This document shows, one piece after another, positions 12,800-23,187 of a stretch of DNA of 64,000 nt; the first letter of the stretch is position 1; each line of letters begins with the position of its first letter. A program made the translations under genes and the position numbers. A model generated the notes under the pieces. The model had not been told where the DNA came from, did no database searches, and was given only the letters and a program-made list of their open reading frames with translations. Source of the DNA: Diplosphaera chodatii (taxonomy: Eukaryota > Chlorophyta > Trebouxiophyceae > Prasiolales > Stichococcaceae); the NCBI GenBank assembly GCA_032358165.1, contig JAALGY010000010.1:1611299-1675298 (forward strand), given 5' to 3'.

Positions 12800-15700
12800 A
12801 TGCCCGTTGCCCTGAATGGCTCGCCTGGCGTCAACGTCAACGGCGGCGTCGTGCCCGGTGAGGGATTGCAGCATCAGTAGATGGTCCACTGTACTGCATA
12901 GCATGCTGCAACGTTCACCTGCATGCTTCGGCAATTGTCGTCAACTGGAGGGTCCAATTAGACATGTGCAAGCATGCAGATGAAGCTGGATCCATACGAG
13001 TGTCGACATTCGCAACCCCTGCATCCCGGCCTGACGTGCTGAGGCCAGACACTCGCCCTCGCACTGCAGGGTCCACCCTGGAGCGGCAGCTGCTGTCCAT
13101 TGAGGCGTCCAAGCGCGCTCAGGCGGCCGGGGAGCTGCCGCCCCCGAAGGCCTCGGCCCGGCCGCAGCAGGTCGCCATGGCGGCGGCGGCGATAGCGGCC
13201 CGGCGATCCAGATCGCGATCTGGCAGCCCTGCAGCGGCCGTGCTGCCGGCGCAGCTGCCGCTCGCAGCGGCGGCGGTGCACCTGAAGACAGGTGCTGCAC
13301 CGCTGCCAGTCTTGGTCACCTGCGCAGGATGCCTCCACCGGCTGCTTGCATGCAAAGCAGCTGTGCACGGCGGCTCTTGAGCTGCTCTGCACCTCTGTGC
13401 CTGCAGCTGTAAAACCCAGGATCTGAGCAACAGCATGCGCTGCACTTGCCTTGATGTGCTGATACACATGTGGTTGTGAGCACCCACCATGCGGAGTGCA
13501 TGAAGCTGCTGCTTCCATGTGCTGTCGTTCACCGGCGGCTCTCCGTATACCTGTGGCTGTGTTGCCGCGCAGAGCCTGTGACGCCCGCCGCAGCAGGCGC
13601 GCCTGCGGTTCAGATGGACGGCAATGGCGCCGCGACGCCCCAGGGTGGGTCGCCAGACCCGGCCAGCGCCCTGAACCGGGCTGCGGAGGACAGCCTGCTC
13701 GCCCAGGGCAATGCCATCAAGGTGACGTCTCTGCAGCTGCTGCTCTGCTGGTGCTGCTGCTCTCCTGCCTGCGTGTGAAGACGGCCCAAGCGTCGTCTGT
13801 CCGGTGGTGCCAGCCTGCCCTTGGCGTGTTGACCATTGTGCCGTCCGGCCGTAAGCGGCAAAGCTGTGTGTCGTTGCCTGCAGGCAAAGCGGGCGCAGCT
13901 GGCGCTGGCATTCGGCCGGCCCTGGGCCCCGCCGCCGGCGCCGCCCGACCACCGCACCTACCTGTGCCAAGAAGCCGCGTGGCTGGCGGTCGACTTTGCC
14001 CAGGTGTGTTTCGGTGTGTTTCCACAGCCCAGGGACTGCTGCGCTTGCCAACCATTTCCGTCTTCGCCACATGGTCTCCTGCCAAGGAGCATTGTCAGTT
14101 GTCAAGTGGTGTGGCAACACTTTGTACATGGTACCGCCTGCAGGAGCGGCTGTGGAAGCGGGTCGCAGCAAAGTCCATCGCCTTTGCAGCCGCGGCGGCG
14201 CGCCGTGCCAGGAGCCTGAAGGCGGTGCCGCCGCCGGTGGCGAAGTGCGGGGACAAGCTCGGCAAGGTGCGCTGGCTCCCAGAACATCTTGCCATCTGGA
14301 CTTTTGAGCTGCCCTTACTGGCTGTTCAACACCGCTGCTGCTGGCCTCCTGTGCTGCCGTTGCCTGCTGATATCTGCTGTCAGCTGTAAGACAGGCCTCA
14401 CCTGGTGCAATTGGCGCAGGTGGTGGGCGAGGCGGCCCTGGAGCGGACGGACAGCGCGGGGCGCCGCGCGGCGCTCACGCGCACCGGCAGCCGCGCACTG
14501 AACCCTAAACCCTCCCGCGCCTCCGGCAAGGGCCGCAATGCCGCAGCCACCGCAGCTGTGGCGGAGGACGACGCTGCCGCTGCTGCCGCGGAGTCGGACG
14601 AAGGTGAGCATCGTCAATGATCTACAACCTGAGCAGCGGTCGACAGCCAGCATTGTATGCCGCCAACTACTGCATCTGTGCCCACCGCCCAGCAGTTGTA
14701 CTCCTGCTATTGGAGCACCTCCCTCGAGCGGCAGGCGCATCTGTGGAGCCAGGACACTGCCTGACGCGCCGCGCCCTTGCATCAGCAGATCTGGGCCCCG
14801 TGACGCCGCCCAGCTTGAGCGAGGGCGCGCTGCTGTACTACGGGGCGGTCGCGTCCGCCGCGGCGCCCGCGCTGCGCTCCCACCTGCAGGCGCAGCTGGA
14901 GGCCCGCATCGTCGCCAGCCGCCTGGTGCGCAGCCGGCCATCTGATTTCTGCAGATGCTCCACTCTCTACACATTCCAACGAACCTGTCATCCTCTGGCA
15001 AAGCCTCCTGGTGCGCTGGTTGACATGTGCTTCATGAAAAGATTCGTGAATGTCCTCACATCCACCCGAACCCTGTGGTCATCCTCCGGCAATGGCTCCA
15101 GTGTCGGACTGTGCACAGCAGCTGGTGGGGGCGTCATCAGCTGGGGCGGCAGTGGCGTCACCCCGATTCGGTCGAGCCTTAACCAGCATCCGTGGCAAAA
15201 GCGCTGCCTTCGATCACCTTGGGGCCGGCTTGCTGTCTGGATGGGGGTCTTCACACCCGAAGTTGTGGTCAACTGCAGGCGGTGCGGGCGTGGGAGGATG
15301 AGTACGCTGCCGCGAGGGAGGAGCGGGCTGCTGCGCTGCGGCTGGCCGCAAACGAGCAGTATGCCGCTGCCGCGGGCTCAGCCGAGACTGCCGCCGGCAC
15401 CGGCATGTTCTCCATTGACGACATGGGCGCTGCCGGTGAGGGTGCGAAAGCCGCCTGGAAGGATTTGCATGTGTCATTCAGCATGAGCGTGTGTTGTTCA
15501 GCGTCGCTGGCACTAGGGAGCTGCTGCTGCACTGAAGGGGGGCAGCACATACTCTGTCAGCGGCAACTCTGCTGCTGGCAGGCATGTCAGAGCACTCCGA
15601 AACCCTCGCCACTGACCACCGAGTGCCCATCCCCGACTGCTGCGGCGACCAACGCTTTGGCTCACGTCCTCAGTGGGCTTCAGCCCTGCCGGCGCTAGCG

Positions 15701-18700
15701 CTGCCAGTGATCCGTCATGTGTCACGGGCACCATCACAGGACATGCCTCCTTCAAGGCTGTGGGCTGATAACTAGCCCTGCGAACGCTGCAGGCGCGGGC
15801 CGGCGCAGCAGCAGCCGGCGGGAGCGGCAGCGGCGGGGGCGGGGCGTGCCCAACTACGCGCTCGCAGAGGAGGACGTGGAGTGGGATACGGAGGACGCGC
15901 CGGCGCCCCGGCCCCGGGCCCCCCTGCAGCCCCGCCGCCCGCCGCCCCTGTCGCGCGGCGCCGACGAGCCCCCCGCCGGGTGGGCGCCGCCGCATGACCA
16001 CCCTGCCTCCTTCCACTCTTTGATGCTGTGCTGTGTTTGCATGCATATAGTGCGCCGCTGCCGCCGAGGGCACAGGTAGTGCGTACAACATGATGGCGCC
16101 AGCATGCGGGCTCCACTAGGTCACTTCTTGCTGTTAGTAATATCACATATACATATCACATACAGTAATATCATCCGGCGATCAGTCAGTATCATTCTTG
16201 GCGCGTCTCCCTGCTCATGACGAGGCATGACCCTGTGGTGTGAGCTTTACCTTCACCTGCCTGCCCTGTGGTGTGAGCTTCACCTTCACCTTCACCTTCC
16301 CCCCGGCGCAGCACGCGGGTCAGCGAGCGGCAGGCGGGGCGCAAGCGGCGCGCGGAGGCGGCGGACATGGACGACTTCGAGCCGGGGGGGCGGCGGCCCC
16401 ACCGCCGCACCCAGCCCCCGCCCCGCCTGGCCGCCGGCCGCGACCGCCGCGCGCTGCCCGGCCGCCGCGGCGACGGGGTGCGCTGCTGGCAACCACCACC
16501 GCTGTGTGTTGCCGTCTTTCATGGGGCTGTTGTGAGCGCCGCTGCTGAGAGGCAGTCATCCAGTGCATCATGCCGATGGCAGCCTGTGAACTCGTCACTG
16601 TGCTTGGGGCAGCAGTGACACACCCATTGTCACTATGCAGATCCTGTCGCCTGCCTTCACACGGGCATAGCCCCAGCTGTCTGTTCCCCAGTGGAAGCTC
16701 TGTGGGTCTGAGCCGCCACTGCTGCAATTGCAATTGGTGCAAGTGCAGATGGTGCAACTGCAGTTCCGTCCTGTCACTGCATGGCCGCTGCAGGGGCAGG
16801 ACCTGGGGTGGACTGAGGAGGCGGATGAGCTGCTGGCGGCGGTGTTGCATACATGTCATTACGCCCCTAATGCCAGTTTGAACCCTGCTCCGCTGCAGGG
16901 CCAGGACCTGGGGTGGACGAAGGAGGAGGACGAGCTGCTGGCGGCGGTGGTGCACGAGTTTGGCGAAAACTACCGGCTGGTGGCGGAGGTCATGTCGCCC
17001 GCCGCCGCCATCACCGGCACCCACCGCAACTTCAAGGCCTGCGCCGAGCGGTTCAAGAAGCTCGTGGAGGCCGCCAGCGCGCAGCGGGGAGATGAGGCGC
17101 CGCCCAGCACCACCGCCGCGGCCGTCGCGGTGCTGGGCATGCACAAGGCGCTGGCGCGCACCCTCATCGCGCAGACGCTGCCCGCGCCCGAGTCCGCGCT
17201 GCGCTCCCGCATCGACATCCTGGTCGACATCGGCTCCCGTGAGCGGCCTGATGCTCGCCTGATGCATGCCTGCTCACGGTTCCCACATCACAGGCGGACG
17301 ACTGTCGTGGTCAGACTTTGTGGCTTGTAGCAGCACTGTCTGTGCCTGCACATGCGTATGCCCTGCTTGGCACCTGGGAGCGTGCTGCTCAGCCAGCGGC
17401 CCTACAGCTGTGCTGTGCGGTGACGGCATCGGGCACACCGGAGGCTGGCAGCGCTGCAGGCCAAAGCACGTGAAGGGCTTTGAATCTTTCCAGACCCTGA
17501 TTGCTGGTGCTGGCTGGTGCCGCAGGGGCCCGGGACCGGCGGCTGGCGCATCAGGAGGCGGCGCGGCAGGGGCAGCGGACGCGCGCCGAACCCCACCCCT
17601 CCCAGAACCTGGCCGTGCAGCGCGTCATGGCGCAGTCCGGCGGACAGGTGCAGCAATTTGCAGAAAGCGCAGATCCACTGCTCGCTGTTCCCAGCGCAGT
17701 GTGGTGCTCCTACGTCTCAGAGCACCTGCTCAGCTTGCCGGGTTTCCGGCCGGCACTCACTGGCAGTACGTGTTCAGCACCTGCATTCTGCTGCAAGTCT
17801 GCACCCCGCCTGTCGATCGTGCCAGCATCGCAGCAGGTGTGCTGTGTTGTGCACGCTGGGCTGCTGACAGTTCCGACGCGTGCACTGTTCTGCATGCAGC
17901 ATGACTGGACTCTCACACAACTGTGTTGCCTCCTGTCGCTGCAGCAGCTGGACCCGCTGCGGATCGCGGGCGTCTCGCCGATGGCCGCCGCGGGCGCCGC
18001 GGGCACCATGGTGTTTCCTGCCATGGTGCGCGCCTGCAATGCAATGTTGGTCGCGCACCTGGAGCGATGACTCCCTAGCTGCGAACCTCCAGCTCAATGC
18101 CCGTGTGCCCTGCAATGAGGTCCTCCGGCAGCGGCGATGATGCGGTGCTTCGGATCGTGCATGCCAGCGGCTGCCAGCAACGCCCGTGCCCATGTACCAG
18201 GCTGCTGGCAGCGCGGATCCCAGATCCAAAGCGCGGCAGGCCAGCAAGCTGGTCAGTGCGGCGCGGTTTGCGTGCCCCCTGCCTGACGTCTGGGGCCCCC
18301 TGTGCACCGCAGGGGCCGGGCGCTCTGCAGCCGGCAGGCAGCTTCCCGCCGCTGGGCCCGCCGCCTGCCGCAGCGATGGGGCCGCCCGGCACCCCGCGCC
18401 TGCAGGTGCGCCTGGGTTGCAGGGGTCGAAGTCGGTTGTGAAGCACCCCCAGTGCCTGCTGAGCTGCCGTGCCGCCCAGTGCCCAGCAGCGCAGGTAGCA
18501 GATCCATTCTCAGTTCGCCAGTGTGTGACTGCAGAGCCAGGTGGCTGACAACACCCTGGCCCCACTGCCTGCAGTCTGATGCTTCTGTCGTGCACGTTGC
18601 CTGCGCGTCCCTTCCTTCCCCACACAGTTCAGCGCGGGGCCAGCTTTGTTGCATCTGGTTGCATCTGGTAGCTTCTGATGGCCTGTACACTTGTATGATG

Positions 18701-21020
18701 TCATGATCTCGTGGTCATTCGATGCAGGGTGCTGGCTCCGGCCTCGGCATGCCGGGCATCCCGTCGCCAGGGGCGCCGCCACCAGCCGCAGCTGCCGGCC
18801 AGCCGCCAGGTGAACACTATGTGCACCAGTCTCCGTCTTTCTGCTGACGCTGGTGTTTATGCCGCTCAAAGCTGCTCAGATACCTAGCGTCCTGTCACTT
18901 TGGCCGTCGTTGTTGCATTGGCTGCTGTTGACAGGCCCGGTTTAGCTCATGCTTACCAGGGCATGGAGCTTCACTTGGCATGTAACTAGATGACCAGTGC
19001 CATGTGTCACTACTGCAGGCGGCGCCGCGATGCCGGGCGCGCTGCAGCAGCCGCAGCAGCCGCCGGCGGCGCAGCAGAAGCGGGGCATGTCGTCCGCGGA
19101 CCTGCAGCGCATACTGGCCACCAACCGCGCGCCCAACGGCCAGCCCATCACCGAGTCGCAGCGCAACCAGATCGTGACGCAGCTGCGGCTGCGGCGCCAG
19201 GTCAGCAGCTCCACAGCTCTTAGCCTGCTGAGTGTTGCTGTGTATCGGTACTGAAGGCCCTCAGCTTGAAGACGCTGACTGTGCACACGCCTGCTGTCGC
19301 CTCATCACACTGCCACCTGCATTCCCCGCTGCAGCATCTGTTTGCTGAGCACAACAGCGCGGCTGACGTGTGTCTCCGCCGCGCCCCTGCCAGCAGCAGC
19401 AGCTGCAGCACATGCTGCAGCACGGCACCCCGCAGCAGCAGGAGCACGCGCGGCAGGTCATGGCGCAGCTGCAGAAGCAGCGGGAGGCGCAGGCCGCCGC
19501 CGCGCTGCAGGTGCGCTTCCAGGGTTTTGACACCGGGCTCCTATGTCAACCTGTGCCGTGCACCCTGACTCGCCATGCCCTGCACATTATGAAACCCAAC
19601 TGCGGGCTGACAAACGTGTGACGCCGCTGCGAGACTTCGAGGCAAACCAGACGCTCAGCACAGAAGGTCTGCTGAGTGCAGGCGCGATCACAGACGCCAA
19701 ACGGCATGGCGTCCCAGCAGCAGATGGCAGCGCAGCAGCCCCCGCAGCAGCAGCAGGCGCCGCCGCCTGGGACTGCGGAGGGAGGCCCTGCAGCGTGCGC
19801 CCCCCACCCGGCGCCTGGCCAGCAGCCGGGCACCGTGCAGCTGCCGTCGGCGGGGCAGCCGCAGCAGCAGCCGCCGCCGCTGCAGCAGCCGCAAATGCAC
19901 CCGCAGCAGCAGCAGCTGCGGCCGCCGCTGCCGCAGCCGGGCATGCAGCAGCCGTCGCAAATGCAGCAGCAGCCCAGCATGGCGCGGCCGCCGCTGCAGC
20001 AGCAGCCCCCGCGGCAGTCGCCGTCGCTGCCCATGCCTGCCGGCGGCACCCTGGCCGCCGTCGGCGCACCCAGACCTCTCCAGCAGCAGCCGCAGGGCTC
20101 GCAGGTGTGCCGCCTGTGCTTATAGGGCAGCAGGATGGAGTGGCTGTGGTGACTCTGGTCTGCGCTTTTCAGCCTGCCAGTTTCCAGGGGATGGTGCACG
20201 GAAATGTGCAATTCCCAGTTGGTGAATAGTTTCAAGCAAAGCCATTGACAGCGATTGCTGGAGGTGGCCTCTCAGATGCCGGGGCAGCAGCTGCGTCCGC
20301 CGATGCCGCAGTCGCTACAGGGTGGCCTGCCGCCCCCGCAGCCGCCGCCGACGAGTGCTGCCGCAACTGCCGCGCACTTGGCAGCCAGCCAGGCGACGCT
20401 GCTGGCGCAGCAGCGACAGCGGGCAGCCCAGCAGCAGCAGCAGGTGACCAAAGCTCCTGCCGTCTGTAAGCGTGGTCAAGCTGTGACAGCGCATTCGGTG
20501 GTTCACACCATGAATCTGTCGACTGCCATTGGACACAGGGTACCAGCGGATGTGCTGCATGAGGGTGTGCTCGCCTGCAATGCAGCTCGTCGTTTGCTTG
20601 CTGACACACACCAAGATGCTGGTCTGCATGCAGGCGGGCATGGCACAGCAGCCAGGACTGCAGCAGCCGCCGCAGCCTGGATTCCCACAGCAGCAGCAGC
20701 TGCCGCTGGGCGGCCTGCCGCCCGGCTCGGTGCCCGGCATGCAGTCGGTGCCGCGGCCCACCCTGCAGCCAATGCCGCGGCCCGGGCTGTCGGCGATGCC
20801 GGTGCCAGCAATGGGCCAGCAGCCAGGGGGCCCGCAGATGCAGCCGCGGCCCTTGGGGTCGGTTCCCCTGCCGCAGCAGGCGCAGCCGCGACCGGGGGCC
20901 ATGCCAGGTCAGGGTTTAATGCAGCCGGGCGCGCCCCCGCAGCCGGGGCAGCCCCCGCAACAGCCGCCGCGGCCGCCGGCTGTGCAGCCGCCGCAGCAGC
21001 AGGTGCCCCCGCCTCACTAG
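12800..21020 (+). CDS. EAF1/Vid21-like HSA- and SANT-domain chromatin protein
   Basis: Likely scaffold subunit of a NuA4-type histone acetyltransferase complex. The 20-exon model gives 1164 residues: 12800-12857, 13070-13291, 13573-13721, 13884-14003, 14144-14266, 14420-14603, 14789-14925, 15279-15435, 15793-15979, 16312-16477, 16899-17238, 17526-17647, 17948-18025, 18313-18405, 18728-18809, 19019-19200, 19394-19510, 19682-20104, 20276-20443, 20634-21020. The start ATG sits in gccaccATGC. An HSA-type helix lies at residues ~155-225 (RTYLCQEAAWLAVDFAQ then ERLWKRVAAKSIAF). An acidic segment AEEDVEWDTED follows. A SANT/Myb repeat begins near residue 502 (LGWTKEEDELLAAVVHEFG ... HRNFKACAERFKKLV). 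The last ~460 residues are Gln/Pro/Met-rich. HSA followed by SANT without an ATPase domain fits EAF1 rather than p400/SWR1. The 5' end of exon 11 is tandemly duplicated. Exon 6 codes through a CCCTAAACCCT telomere-like motif. Confidence 0.8.
16794..16954 (+). repeat. Duplicated start of the SANT exon (in-frame cassette)
   Basis: 16794-16849 duplicates the start of exon 11 (16899-16954), with about 6 mismatches in 56 bp, including the preceding ctgcag acceptor. The offset is 105 bp. The frame stays open from 16794 into exon 11, so use of the upstream acceptor adds 35 codons with a second GQDLGWTEEADELLAAV segment. Confidence 0.88.
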
Positions 21021-21557
21021 CTAGTGGCGGATGTTCAACATGCAGCGCGCCTTAGGTCGCATACAGTGCTTATTCTGACGTCCGACCAAAGCGATCTCTG
21101 TGCAGCAGGCTGCATGCTGAATGCAACCGCCACTGCCGAGGCATCCTGTTGCATGGGTGCAGCGCATATTCCGAGTGGTTTGCACGCCGTATGTTACTCT
21201 CGAACATACAACTGCCGATTCTTTCCCTGCGTGGACTGTCAGGCTTGAGAAGCTCGCAGAGGATGTGGCACATGATAGATCTCATGTGGAATGTTGCACA
21301 CTTCCTGTAAGCTTCGCCACAGCTACCCCAAATGCAGATCGTGGCTGTCTGCCAAATCAGCACGACACTCAGTCCGCGAAGTCGAGGTGCAGCATACCCA
21401 GCAGCCCAGCAAGTTACATAAGAGAAATCCCAGTAGTGTCTGCATCACTATCAAGCTGTCTTCGCTGCTGGTGCATCGCTGCGGTCTTGCGCTGCCAAGA
21501 TCTGCACCGTCACTGCCGAGACATCCCCTCCGAAAGCTTTGCTCGGCAGCCCGCAGC
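21021..21557. other. Intergenic region, EAF1-like 3' end to HVA-like 5' end
   Basis: Tandem spacer of about 540 bp. It should hold the 3' UTR of the upstream gene and the promoter of the small gene. No coding signal seen. Confidence 0.5.
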
Positions 21558-22512
21558 ATGGCCCCGAAGAAGCCCGACGTGATTCCTGAGGTACGTATAG
21601 AATGTCGTTTTGGTGCTGCGGCTGCAAGCAGGCGGCGTTAGCAGGTTGATCATAGCATTGAGGACAGAGGACACTGTTTGCATGCTGGTAGCAACTGCTG
21701 ACCACTGTTTCTTTCACGTGCAGGAAGGCGACAAAGTCGGTACGTTGCCTAACTTTCCATCGCCTCAACGACATCCTCTTGCACTGCAGGCAGTGCACTG
21801 CTGAAGCTGTGCTGCTCTGCTGTGCGCAGGCTGGAACTGGGGTAAAGCGCATGCTGAGGGAGAGGTAGAGGAGGTACGTTTCAGAAGCCAACCTGATTGC
21901 TGCTTACAACTGAATAATTACACCCTCTTGGCACTCACTGATCATGCCTAGTCAAAGGCCAGCGATGGTGGAAAGGGGGGAAATGAGCGCCGCTGCCCTT
22001 TGCAGGTGGTGCCGGAGGACGCCCAGATCGAGTCTAAGGGCAAGACCATCACCCGGAAGGGCACCGAAGACAACCCTGCCGTCAAGGTGGGAACCTTGAA
22101 ATCCGCGCTCTGCTGGCAGAACAGCTTCGCCCATTGTATGCAGTGCCAGCCCGAGCGCCTGACACATTGCTCCTGCTGGGTGACACCGTCCCGCGAGTGC
22201 CGTTTCATTGTGTTGTGCCGGCAGCACAATGGTGTGTTGCTGACGTGTCGCTGGCACATACGTTGATCAATGTTTGCCGCTGCAGGTTGGCAGGCCGGAG
22301 GGCGGCAACCCCGTCATCAAGAAGGCGTCGGAGCTTCATGTCTTTGGTGCGGCTTCAAGTAGTGCACTGACTGTTGGTGTCTGGTAGCCTGGTTCATGGC
22401 GAGCTGCACTTTCGCTGCAAGAGATGCATATGCTGAAGGGGCACTGTGCTGTTGCGCTACAGATGAGGGAGAGGAGATCCCAAAGAACGAGAAGGTGCCA
22501 ACGGGCAAATAA
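21558..22512 (+). CDS. Small HVA/TUDOR-like (DUF2945) protein
   Basis: A 94-residue protein from six exons: 21558-21590, 21724-21739, 21830-21873, 22006-22086, 22286-22346, 22463-22512 (stop TAA). Phases agree throughout. The order EGDKVGWNWGKAHAEGEVEE, IESKGKTITRKGTEDNPAV, NPVIKKASELH matches the small hypervirulence-associated TUDOR-like family found in fungi, bacteria and algae, whose biochemical role is not established. Exon 2 is only 16 nt. Its Gly-Trp junction codon is completed by exon 3, so skipping it would break the frame. No signal or transit peptide; probably cytosolic or nuclear. The family match is from remembered motifs. Confidence 0.8.
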
Positions 22513-23187
22513 AGGATGGATTGTCAATGTTGAGGGTCTGGCAATGCAGCCGTCGGTAGCGATATCTCCGTGTTCGTGTTTACATCTGCTTCGCCATACT
22601 GTACGAATGTATCATCAAAATGCAAATACCAAACTGGCTGCTTTACTTTCCTCACTCCACGAGTGCGATCAGCATCATCAGCATCATTCATGGCAATGGC
22701 GCTACGGCTGGAACGCCATGACGGTCAGGAAGCCGTCACCGCCGCCAAGGGAACGGCGACGCCGGCTGTGCTTGCTGCACCTGGGGCGCCGCTGCCACCT
22801 GGGCCATCTGCCGCGGCACCTCCTCCACCTGCAGCAGCGGCAGTACCATGTCAGTGGCTGCGCAGACCTATCATAGATTGCCCCGAGATATCTCATCAGC
22901 TGCTGGCAGCTGCCAGCCTGCAGCATGCAGCAGCCACGACAACTAGGCTGGGCCCTCCTTTATATGGCATGAGGAACGCAGCTGTGCCTGTGGACGGTGC
23001 AGGACTCCACTGCAGGATGACTTCTCTTGCCTGACGCTACCCAAAGCAACCCAGGACCCAATTGTCGGGTGAACCCGCGCTCATGAACAGGAGTCCATTG
23101 ATCTTCGGACGCCCGAATACACTGCACCGTGCCCAACTGCGCACGCAGCGGATGCACCCCCAGCATGTTCTAGACAAGGCCTCAACC
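22513..23187. other. Convergent intergenic region, HVA-like / FtsZ 3' ends
   Basis: About 675 bp. On the minus strand 22828-22736 looks exon-like: it follows a ctgcag acceptor, encodes an open run beginning VEEVPRQMAQVAAAPQVQQ and ends in TGA. It could be an alternative last exon of the FtsZ gene or chance in Ala/Gln-rich DNA. Nothing else recognised. Confidence 0.4.

Noticed and set aside
13119..14171. 350-codon open frame on the minus strand
   Set aside because: Antisense shadow of EAF1-like exons and introns. High GC removes stops, and there is no family resemblance.
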